Shown here piece by piece: positions 12,244-21,958 of a DNA stretch of 64,000 bases. The position numbers and the translations under genes are program-made. Source of the DNA: Gymnopus androsaceus JB14 (Eukaryota > Basidiomycota > Agaricomycetes > Agaricales > Omphalotaceae). The DNA lies in the NCBI GenBank assembly GCA_009733575.1, contig ML769489.1, positions 1 to 64,000 of the forward strand, written 5' to 3'. The notes below the pieces were generated by a model. The model was not told the origin of the DNA. It saw only the letters and a program-made list of their open reading frames with translations, and did not search any database. Position 1 is the stretch's first letter, and every line of letters begins with the position of its first letter.

Positions 12244-12300
12244 CCTATTGCAGTAGCGTAGCGCAGGCAAACAGATGGAGTACGAAATTTACTAAACGAG
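12195..12300. repeat. ~105-bp direct repeat, copy 1
   Basis: It starts GTTAAAATAACACCGGAGG and ends near AATTTACTAAACGAG, and matches 13297-13403. It overlaps the end of the Rho GEF copy 1 reading frame, so that stop codon lies in repeat DNA rather than in the ancestral gene end. The following 12300-12360 stretch (TATATAACTACACAATG, TAATATAATAACACACTCC) is reminiscent of an LTR-retrotransposon edge, but no coding domain supports this. Confidence 0.7.
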
Positions 12301-13109
12301 TAGTATATAACTACACAATGTGTATAACACATGCTTGGACAATATCAGTAATATAATAACACACTCCCTTGAGTGAGACGAGCATGCATTTGAGAGTCCG
12401 TCCTGAGGAACCAAATGAGTGACAAGAAATCCACTCCCTGAATCAAGAAAATCTTCCAACATCCTGACCTAGATCATTAAGAGATAGGCTTGGCATGGAA
12501 TAATGATAGTGTTGGATTCAAGGGGGTTCAAAGAATTTAGCACCCAACCAGGCCTAGGTTAGTTAGTCCAGCCCCCCAGCCCAAAAAAAAATTTTGACAC
12601 CATAAAGATTGACCTATTTTGACTACTTTTGGCAGTCTGGAAACTTCAAAATATATATATCTTACACTATCTGTAAGTACATAGCATCCATTGTATAAAT
12701 TACAGCCTTCCTACACCTCCTGGCTCCCATGTACTTATTTGCTTTGGCTGGTCAAAGCAGGACATATGAGGAGTATCACTGTATTAGTGTTTTAGAAGGA
12801 AAAAAGGGATTTTTTATGGCTTATGGATGCTAAAATAACTCAAAGTGAAGGTACAGTGTCCAAACAGTATCTTCTGACTCTGTAGATGATGAAATCTTAT
12901 CTTGATATACCATATATGGGCATGGGAATGCTTACGTAGTTAGTTAGTCCACCAGCCAGGCTCAAGAAAAAAAAAATTGACATCTGGTCATTTTTAATTT
13001 CTTTTACACCCCCTTGGTTGGATTCCAGAAGGAGTAGTGTGAGGTGGGGAGAATAAGGAATGGGGTCTATTCAGGTACTTTTGAGCTGTACTGAACTATT
13101 GGAGGAAAA

Positions 13110-13250
13110 AGGGTTTGGGTAGTACAATGCACTACAATGCTTTGGGCCAATTAATGGCAAATCAGGTGGTACCAAGTGCCACAACACTTACGGGCCAAGA
13201 GAACGGCGGTTTTGGGTGGTACAAAGCACCACAATGCTTACAAAAGCTCA
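13110..13250. repeat. Three-unit imperfect minisatellite with palindromic core
   Basis: The motif GG(T)AGTACAATGCACTACAATGC and diverged forms (GGTGGTACCAAGTGCCACAACAC, GGTGGTACAAAGCACCACAATGC) recur about every 47 bases. Each unit contains a small inverted repeat (GTA-GTAC/GTAC-like arms around TGCAC). Confidence 0.5.
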
Positions 13251-13296
13251 TACCCTGCTCAAGGGGCTAGTATGACCACTAGCAGGTGATCTGTTT

Positions 13297-13403
13297 GTGT
13301 TAAAATAATACCAGAGGTTCACAAAGGGGAGAGCAAGAATGTTTGACCTATTGCAGTAGTGTAGCATAAACAAACAGATGGAGTACAAAAACTACTAAAC
13401 TAG
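13297..13403. repeat. ~105-bp direct repeat, copy 2
   Basis: It matches 12195-12300. Many differences from copy 1 are C-to-T or G-to-A changes (ACCGGAGG to ACCAGAGG, CACGAAGG to CACAAAGG, GTAGCGTAGCGC to GTAGTGTAGCAT). Confidence 0.7.
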
Positions 13404-14417
13404 GCTCGGTCCCAGCCTGTCTATGAGCTCACTGCCCTTGGCAGGAGCTGTCAATGTACAGGCTGGTGCAACTTGGAAGCTTTTGAGTGATGCGCACAGA
13501 GTTTGAAATTTTTGATGCCAGCCTTGGCGCTTAGCTGTAATTTTACTTCTTCCATTGTTGTACACATTGTTGAGCATTTTTCTATGCATCCTTGACCCAA
13601 ATTTCTTACAATATCAATTGATACTTCACTCTTAATATCTAATTATTGACTTTATTCACCAAAAATGATGAGTGATGAGAGGAGAATTGGCAGCAAGTAA
13701 ATTTATACATTCCACTTGGAACCTGGCCAAAACCACACAACACAACCCAACCTTCCCTTATTCTACTGTGCAAGTGTCAAGGATGAGCTGGAGTTAGAGG
13801 GCAAGTGGAGTACATCTTCCACAGCTTTTTTAAACAACACTGTCATATCATCCTGTTGCTCGGAACCTCGATATCATCATGGACAAGTGAGTCTCTACTT
13901 GAGCAGATTAATGTTCACTGACCATGCTATTCCAGTTTCATGCAATCTCCAAAAATCAATGCACAGAAATTCTACAGACCAACAAGAAGCGATTCCCTCC
14001 TGTGGCCGAATAAGGGACCAGGTCCACGATTTTCTTCAGGCTGTAATCCTTGTCCTGAGCTTCAGCACAGGTGTAGGGTTGTTTCAGTGATCTCTGAAGC
14101 ACCTGACATCCTGTTTTAACTGCTGGCAGTTTGGATTTCAAGGAGGAAGATTGTGAAAATGTGCATGAAAAAAGTTCACTTCACCAGAATCATCTTGCAT
14201 CTATGGTCAGCAATACTTGGTACCTGGTGAGTGATACTGCTATTAGACATACAGACATACCTTTAACCAAAAAATCCCACCAGGTGCACTTGGTTGCGGA
14301 GATTATTGCTGTCTGCCAAAAGCTATTTGCCAAGTTCATGAAAGAGCTATTGTTTGAGTCAGAATAGCCATACATGTCTATAATGTGCCACCAAAGTTTT
14401 GGATGTAATTTATTTCA

Positions 14418-14931
14418 GCTGTAGCTGTGCAGTCTACACATTACAACCCAATAAGTCTCAGGCATAAGTAATGTGTTACTAGCCGATAGCTATTGGGAAT
14501 TGTTATGCATTACTAAGAAATGTACACTATTTTTCTTTTTTTGATGATATACCTAATCCTAAGCCCTAACCAGACCCCTAACCAACCCTAACCATTAACC
14601 TCAACCCCTAACCTAACCTTAACCCTTACCTAACCCGGTCCGGGGCCGGAACAGCCCTGGACCACATCCTAACCCTAACCTAACCCTAAACCCTAACCCC
14701 TAGCCTAACCGAGCCCCAGACCTAACCTAACCCTAACCCTAACCCTGTGTGCAAAAAATAAGTCAATACATTCAAAATTGGTTTCAAAAACAGTGAAATA
14801 CACTCAAAATTGGACTTAGAAATTGAACATTCTTGCAAAAATGGCAGGGATCCAATAGCTATTGGCTAGTAATGCATTACTAGTGCCCGAGACTTATTGG
14901 AAGTAATGTGTAGATTGCACAATAATGGGTG
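14418..14931. mobile_element. TIR-flanked non-autonomous element enclosing degenerate telomeric repeats
   Basis: About 70-bp terminal inverted repeats: the left arm (about 14427-14497, GTGCAGTCTACACATTAC, CCAATAAGTCTC, GTGTTACTAGCC, ATAGCTATTGG) is matched by the reverse complement of 14850-14920. Both sides carry TTTATTTCA (14409-14417 and 14932-14940), which could be a 9-bp target-site duplication. There is no transposase frame. Between the arms lie variants of CCCTAA telomeric repeats. Element class is not assigned. Confidence 0.65.
14550..14745. repeat. Interstitial telomere-like repeat array (CCCTAA/TTAGGG variants)
   Basis: Roughly 25 imperfect units of CCCTAAC, CCTAAC and CCCTTAAC occur in one orientation, interrupted by a GC-rich stretch (GGTCCGGGGCCGGAACAGCC at about 14638). 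TTAGGG is the usual telomere repeat of basidiomycetes. The sequence lies between the inverted arms of the element at 14418-14931. Confidence 0.85.
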
Positions 14932-16436
14932 TTTATTTCACATCCTTCCTTGAGCCCATTGTTTCATGCAATGAGCTCTGGATGTCATACAGTATCATAA
15001 AATGGTGATGGAATACATGGGTTAATTATTATTCTAATCTATGTAGAAGGTGATGATACACCAATTTTTTGGCTAAAGCTGAAACTGTACAGAATTGATA
15101 ATCCTAGATTCTGTATTATACTCAATATGGTTATACCAAGAACTATAGTGAGCCCAAGCTGATAGTTGAAGTCTATTGAGAGTCTATTGTACTCTAGAGA
15201 TTGCAGAGTGATGGTACGCATTAATGGTATCTCACTTAACTTTGTGAATGTATCTCGTTCCAAGTCCTATGCATTGTATGGTGTAGCAAGTCAAGCTCGG
15301 CGGATACCGAAGTTGATGAGCAAGGCTATTCCGAGCCCACATATAATTATTACTAGGCTAGACAATTGAAAGACATACCCAAGGGATTGAAGTTTCCAAG
15401 GCAGCACTTGGTGCAGCCCAACAAGTTGGTTATACAAAATTTACAATGTTACTCTGCCAAGATGAAAACTCTTGACCAGATGATAGCTTGCCTAGGCAAT
15501 CTCATCATGGAATGTCCGGTAACTCCGGCCTGGAGCTGCCACGATGAATGGAAACACTCCCGCAATGTTATAAGTCTCTTGACCGAGATGATAAAAGCAA
15601 CATGGATGACAGAATCATCTAGGTGAGCTAAAACTCTCTGAGACCAAATATTGTACTAGCTGGATGCCCAAGGCTCCATTAGGACTCTGAGGCAAATGTA
15701 ATTGATGGTGTGTTTTTGGATAATTCTACTGAACAACCCTGTTGGAGGGGTTGTTCACAAATAACAACCCTCAATGCTCCGGGCGTCACACCGGAGTCTC
15801 TGCGGGTCACAGTAAAGTCACTTGCAATTACATCATGACTATACAGGAAAAAAGAAGTGTGTAGACTAAGTGAAAGTGAAGTACTGATATTGAGAGTGAT
15901 CCCAAGAAACACCATCGGCTTCTTTTCCCAAGATGCCGTTGAGTGTCGAAAAACCACAAGCATGCAGTGGCAATACACCAAGTCGTGTATGGCTGCATCT
16001 ACGAAAATGGCTCGCACAATGAGTGATGACACAATCCTGAGCTCACAGCAGCGTACCTTCGCCCTCATACACCGCAGTGACCACTCCAACCCTTCTTCCT
16101 ACACTTTCACAGCTTGCCTATAAACCTTCAATGAGCGCTTTGATTTATTATATTTGTCCTGTTGATGATGGTATTCATGTGAGAACTTGAGAGTCTGTTG
16201 TGGTAGCTGTAGCCCAGAATAACCTGCTCAGAGTGAGGGATATACAGGCCAAAGAGTACTGAAAGCTGAAACGCATGGCATGGCGAAGGAAGACGGCGAT
16301 GGTTGATAGACGCCAAGCAAGCACTGATGGCGCATATTCAGAGTGACCGGAGATCCCATGTCATTTTGAGGGTTGTCGCACATCAACAGGGTTGCGAAAT
16401 AGAATTATCCTGTGTTTTTGGGTTGCGCATTGCTAG

Positions 16437-17373
16437 AGGGTACCGAGGTATGAACCTGTCAGCAAAAGGATCAAGCGGGCCAAAGCGCCCTCTGGGCTTG
16501 CTTTGAGGCTGTTTGTCCGATCTCCCAAGTCTGAGTGGTCCGAGTGGTTCAAGCTCTATAGGGTATGCCGTCTTTGGATAACTTCATAGACCACTGTTGA
16601 AGATGCTTTTTGCCAGGAGTTCTTCTTACCGTTGGAGTCATACAACCTCATCTTCTTGAAAGCGAGGATTGCGATATTATGCTCCAAAGGTTTCGAAATC
16701 ATGAATTTGGATGAGTACGTATCATTCTTTCACTTTCACTATTGTTACTACTATGTTAGTTTTCCTGACGGTGTTCATTCTCGATTCAGCTTAGAGAGTG
16801 TAACAATCCTGCAAAAAGATGATCCCAGATCAGCTTATCTTGCCAAACGCTGCAAATCATGTCGTCCGATAGGGATGTTCAAGTCTGGGGAGGATGAATT
16901 CTTGCTGTGTTACAATGGTATGGTTCTCTAGCAATCTCAATCCCTGTTCTGATTTTATTTTTCCAGAATTTGGCGTTTATGTCGACAAGCATGGTGACCC
17001 AAATCGCGCGGCGGGAACAGTCGAGTGGGAAGGTACTGCAGAACGCGTCGCTTTGCACGCACCATATGTCCTCCTTTTCGACTCTCGTTTCATCGAAGTC
17101 CGCCATCTGGAAACTGGTCGTCTAGTGCAAATTATTCCCGGAAATGATATCCGCTGTACCTGGGACGGGCGAGGCATTAGTTCCGACAATGCACCTTCGT
17201 CTGCGCAGACTATGTCATCCCCGGTCTCTGAACTTGATGGATGGGACGAGCGCCTTATCCCAGATCTCATCCGAGATGCTCAGGTCCACGCTGTTATGAA
17301 CGGCCCCGAGGTTGCAGGTGGACGGAGAGGCAGCCTCGTCATTCATCAATTGTTTGAGCTCCTTCCAGTCTAG
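16437..17373 (+). pseudogene. Rho GEF copy 3: CNH-domain fragment only
   Basis: The DNA from GAACCTGTCAGCAAAAGG to the stop at 17371-17373 is homologous to 11068-11950 and 30200-31080. It retains intron positions: an exon near 16618-16715 (SYNLIFLKARIAILCSKG), one from about 16790 to 16915 (RSAYLAKRCKSCRPIGMF, GEDEFLLCYN) and a last exon from about 16967 (FGVYVDKHGDPNRAAG, IIPGNDIRCTWDGRG, QLFELLPV). The 5' piece has lost bases (ACGAGCGGGCC reduced to AGCGGGCC), breaking the frame. It stops at ELLPV, earlier than the other copies. No DH or PH sequence precedes it, so it cannot be a GEF; it is a dispersed 3' fragment. Confidence 0.8.
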
Positions 17374-20300
17374 CATCCTTGATAAGATAGATGGCCTTTG
17401 GCACTACATGATCTAAATTTATCTTATCAGCGTCATGTTAGTATTCCCTGAACACACAAGCAGGAGCTCGTGCAATACATAGCATAGCAGGCTCGCCACT
17501 ACGGCGCGCAACGTGCTTCGTATAACAAGCACAGTCGTGCCAGCTAGTGAATGAGTGACTTCTGTAGGGAGGATAGCTAGGTCGCCGGGATGCTGCGCAC
17601 CAAAATAAAAATCGGTCTCTAAAGTAAGCTATTCCGGGCGAGGGTCTGCAGCAGGATCCTTCAGTCGCTCTAAGCCACTCTTGAGTCTTCTGAGAAAGCG
17701 ATTCGAGTCATTCAGCCAAGACAATGAAAGTGACTGAAACCGTTCGTAGGTATGTACTATCCGCAAGTTGGCAAGGCATGGAACAATTGAAGATAGCGTA
17801 TGTATTATCTCCGTGCTCTATTAAGAATTTGGATTTTATTTACCATCTCCTAGGTTGTTGCTTTACGTGCACACGGACCAGGACGATCATCTTAGCCAAT
17901 GAGTCTTGTCGTCATTGATTTAAATATGCGAGATTGAGGACAGGAAAGGCATTTGCCCTTTTTCGAGCACCTCTAACTTCCGTCGATGCAGTTAGCAAGG
18001 TCGCGGGGGACAGAATCAGCGCGTTTTCGTCGTGTACGTCTAGCTAGTTAGTGTATTTCCACTAGCACCTCAACCGATTAATTATTCTCCAAAATCTGCT
18101 GACGAACGCGGAGGTGCCTGATGTAAAGATTGGTATTTTTCGCTTCTTCTCTGGGTAGATTAATCCATTAGCCTGTTCCTCTACTATCAAATATATATAT
18201 GCGTTCCCGCTCTCTCTAGTGTCTCGAATACAGACTTTTTGAGCTTTCGGGTTGAATGCTAACCGAAAAAATCGCTCTTTCGACGTTCGAGTGGTCGCGC
18301 TACTAGCAAGTGTCTTGGTACGAACTTGCACCGACCCTTCAACGCCAGTGCCAATGCCAATGCCAAACTAAACGGAAAATCATTTTTAATTAATCCGACA
18401 CGTATTTTAGCGGTTAAAAGGAATTCGTTGCATTGGCTGAGGATCGCTGGGGGCAAGGGATTCAAAATCAAAGATCCAAGCCAATAAGCACCGGGAAGCT
18501 TTGAAAAGGAACTTGAAGAAGGAAGGACGACGTTTGTTAAATCTGTAAATTAAGTCTGTAATCATTGACGTTGCAGCAATACTGTACCTATTTGTTAAGG
18601 AACCGCGTAATCTCTCCAGCTTTCTCGATTAGAAACGAGCTCATTTCTAATCGAACTTCAAGTCCTTACCTGGCTAATAAATACAATTACTTGTTCACCG
18701 TGACGGCGCGGCCAACCCAGATGAGAAATTACACTCAGGAGATACTCAGCGACTTGGCGGGGTTGGCGGCGAGGTCCATTTTCGGGATGAATATGTACTT
18801 CGGGTCCGAGAAGTTCCATTCCCATTCCAACCGTCGCCCTGCCACAGGACAGAGGACCACCGTTCCAGGGCTGAGGGATGATCCTACAGGGTTAAATTGA
18901 TTTAAACTCAGGATGCCGCCGGTGCAGAATGATTAACGACTTACATACTGCATGCTTGGATACCAGGCAACTACTGCATACTTTCAACTGTGTAGAAATG
19001 CTACATGCATATAGACAGCATAGACTCGAGGACGATGATCGCGAATCGAGGTGCATAGCTTGGATCAGCCTTTGAATATCATCTTTGGATTGATCTTCAA
19101 TACACTAATTGGCTAGAGGATAAAGGATGTCGATGATACCTGGGGCCTGGGGAGTAGCTGCTGTCACGATGACTCGGAGGAATTGGGTCAAGGGTTATAA
19201 GCTGCTCGATAGAGATGTGTAGTACGCCGCAATCAATCCTGAGGCAACCGCGCACGTCCAACTGCGCAGGAATGCGTTACCGTAGGAAAATAAGCTTCAG
19301 AGAGTTATTTCAGTCCCTAAGTTTTTCCGTAGGATGCACCGGAGAACAGGTCACGAATCACTGGGGATAGGTGGCCCGAGCCCAGTCCGAGCCAATGATA
19401 ATCCATCATTTTATTGGCATTGATCGCCCCGTCCCCTCCCGAAGAATAATACATACTGTAGGACATTTTAAATTACGTATGTATCATCTCTTCGCGTCGT
19501 TGTGATGGCCAATGTCAAGGCTCGAAAGCATCTGCCAGTAAATGTCAAGAAATCGCTGGAAATCAGCATCTGTAAATACCAAATAAGCAATCGACAACCA
19601 CTGACCTGCACTTTTGTTTGAGGGTCATTCATGTTACATATAGCCGATTTCCGCCAGTTCACATTACATTCCTACAGCCAGGAGAAACAGCTTGGTGTGC
19701 AAGCCTCGAACTTGAGGCTTGAGGCTTGCTCGATGATAGCGGAATAACACGTCCTCAATAAGAGGTAAGTAATTTCACTGAGATTTTTGAGGGCCTGAGG
19801 TAGCGCAAGCACGATCAATTCTAGGGAGGGTAGATTCGGCGTTCTGAACCCTGATATAGCAGTAGAAAGAAATATCACGTTAAAAATTAGGGGATTTATT
19901 ATCGATCAGAATAACCGAGTCCCTAACCTTCCGACGGATGATGCGCTGAGACTCCGGTGAGGAAGGGATTCTGGAATTGGGGCTCCCGACATCGACCGAC
20001 AAAGTGTGCCTGTATCAAGCCAAGCGCAGCAATAACCTCTAAAATTCGGGGCCAAAGAAGCTAGCTTGAAGGAGAATCGAGGGACGGTTTCTGTCGGGAT
20101 TCTGTCGTGATGAGGAGATGATGTTGTGTGATAATGGCCCAGCGGCATTTGCCGAGCGGGACCAATAACGAATTGAATGATCTGATGAACAAGATGAGAT
20201 GAGAAAGTATAATTGCAGCTAAGTTTCCGAGATAACAGCTCTTTCCCAACCCCTGCCAGTGCTACAGAACCTTGGCCTCTTTCGCCTTTTCCTTCCTCTC

Positions 20301-20542
20301 CGATAAATCCTCGCCGTGTACAGGATAACGCTTGGTAGTAAGTACTAGTACTTGCAGTATCTCATCTTAACCTGGTCGACTCAACGATGCTCAGACCCTC
20401 GCGACCCTTGCTGGCTTCACGAAATCCGCTCTTCTCAGTATAAACACGCTTGAGCGCTGCTCGCGAGATCCAAATCCCAACCCAACCGTCTTCTTATCGG
20501 TGTCCGCAGACCCAAGTCGCGTAGCCATTTCCCGAAACCAAA
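17374..20542. other. Intergenic stretch without a recognised gene
   Basis: Only short frames occur. The longest, 18565-18900 (+), has no recognisable domain. A short CCAGTGCCAATGCCAATGCC triplet-like repeat is at 18343-18364. The last few hundred bases (pyrimidine-rich at about 20274-20300) presumably form the promoter and 5' UTR of the bHLH gene. Confidence 0.5.
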
Positions 20543-21719
20543 ATGACTCTTGGAATCTCTATCCCCTCGCCTACGGCTAGAGGCTCTCCTGCATCTGACG
20601 ACTCCTCATCAATCCACACACCAGTATCACCATCTTTTGCTGAACTCCCTCAGAACGCTTCTGCCTCTGGCAATTCTTCCAAATCTGGTCCATCGACCAG
20701 TAATAAGCGCAAACCTTCTCGTCGTGCCAACACAGCTGAACGCCGCGCCACTCATAATGCTGTCGAGCGAGCACGCAGAGAAACTCTGAACGGCAGATTC
20801 TTGGTACGTATGATGGAAATGATGCATCTTGTCCTTGTTCTAATGATACGGGGATTCTAGGATCTCGCCGCTCTACTTCCGAATCTCTCTCAAATCCGTC
20901 GCCCTTCCAAGTCCGCTATTGTCAATTCTTCGATTGCTCATGTCCATGCTTCCCGTCGTCACCGCCAGCTTGCTTCTCGAGAGCTCCGCCTACTCAAGCT
21001 CGAGGCTGATGCCCTCCGAAGAGAGCTAAATGAATGGCGAGACCGAGCTGCTATCCCTCGAGTACAAGAGCCCGCACGGGGCGATGGCTTCAGCATGGTT
21101 CTCAGTGGCGAAATCGAGATCTTGCCCGTTCCAGAACTCGATGACGAAGAAGGCGATTACCCGTATGCCGAAGAGGAAACCGCTCCTTATCCTGGTGGAA
21201 CTCCTACTTCTGAACAGGAGGCTTACGAATTCAATGCTTCACAAATGAACCCAAACGTCCACCAGAACATTCCTCATCGTCCGCCTTCCGGCGGCTTCGA
21301 GATGCCAATTGAACAGCAAATGATGCGCCGTCCTTCAGGGCCCATGGTTGCTGCTCCTGCAGGGATGGCTGTTGACAACCCTGCTATGGGTATAATGTAC
21401 AACGGAATGGGTGGCGTATCATATCCCACGTCTTTCACTGTACCGGACATGAACCAGGGCAAGTGGGGACCTGGTCCCAATGTCAATGAACAGGACATTA
21501 TTTCTCGGCGTAGCTCTATCGTTGCTGGCTCTGATGTACGTAGGGGACGCGATCGGGCAATGAGCGCTAGCTCTAGTGGAAGCGGAGCGCCATACTATGA
21601 GGCTGGATGGAACCCTGCGATGGGAGGGATGCCTCCCAACATGGGCCCGAAACATGGGTATGATGAGTGGAGGTGGAAGCATGGGGAATGGAGGAGCTGC
21701 GTTTGCGAGGATGATGTAG
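20543..21719 (+). CDS. bHLH transcription factor
   Basis: ATG at 20543; intron 20804-20860 sits inside the bHLH domain as the frame requires (NGRFL|DLAALLPNLSQ). A Ser/Pro-rich N-terminus is followed by a basic region (RRATHNAVERARRETLNGRF) with the His, Glu and Arg that read E-box DNA, a loop containing IRRPSKSAIV and helix 2 (NSSIAHVHASRRHR), then a leucine-rich coiled extension (RELRLLKLEADALRRELNEW). A long Pro/Gly/Met-rich tail follows. The C-terminus is uncertain: the main frame stays open to 21958 but its last ~95 residues look like translated UTR, whereas one base over the frame reads MMSGGGSMGNGGAAFARMM and stops at 21717-21719. A one-base error or an unrecognised intron near 21650 would explain this. 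Targets unknown. Confidence 0.85.
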
Positions 21720-21958
21720 ACTCTGGCTCCATTACCTATGTCCGGTATACCCCACCACGCACTGCTTTGCTCATATTTATGCCCATTATCCCCTATGATG
21801 TTGTCTTTGCGCTTTATCGATACCCGTCCAAGCAATTGCCCATTCTTGCTTCACGAATTTATCTACCTCTCTTGCCGCAGTTTCCTCAACCTTGGTTTAC
21901 GCTGCTCGTTTGTATGGTCTTGATGAAACGAACGCACGTACGTACTCTGTATATATAG

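Larger units (their letters stand above)
12244..16436. other. Gene-poor repeat-rich segment
   Basis: No reading frame here has a recognisable domain. It contains the two ~105-bp direct repeats, two ~45-bp related pieces beginning AGTTAGTTAGTCCA (about 12554 and 12940), a three-unit minisatellite near 13110-13250 and the TIR/telomere-repeat element at 14418-14931. Composition is AT-rich, as expected of old mobile-element DNA. The frames at 13716-14090, 15366-15626 and 15857-16123 are unsupported. Confidence 0.6.

Noticed and set aside
12195..13403. Direct repeats as the two LTRs of a retrotransposon
   Set aside because: No primer-binding site, polypurine tract or gag/pol frame occurs between them, and the repeats are only ~105 bp.
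18565..18900. Possible gene on the plus strand
   Set aside because: A 111-codon frame without a domain, splice context or sensible composition. Chance frames of this size are common here.
20543..21958. bHLH frame extended to 21958
   Set aside because: The last ~95 codons look like translated UTR (T-rich, no similarity to a Met/Gly-rich tail), while a neighbouring frame ends naturally at 21719. The longer end is kept only as an alternative.
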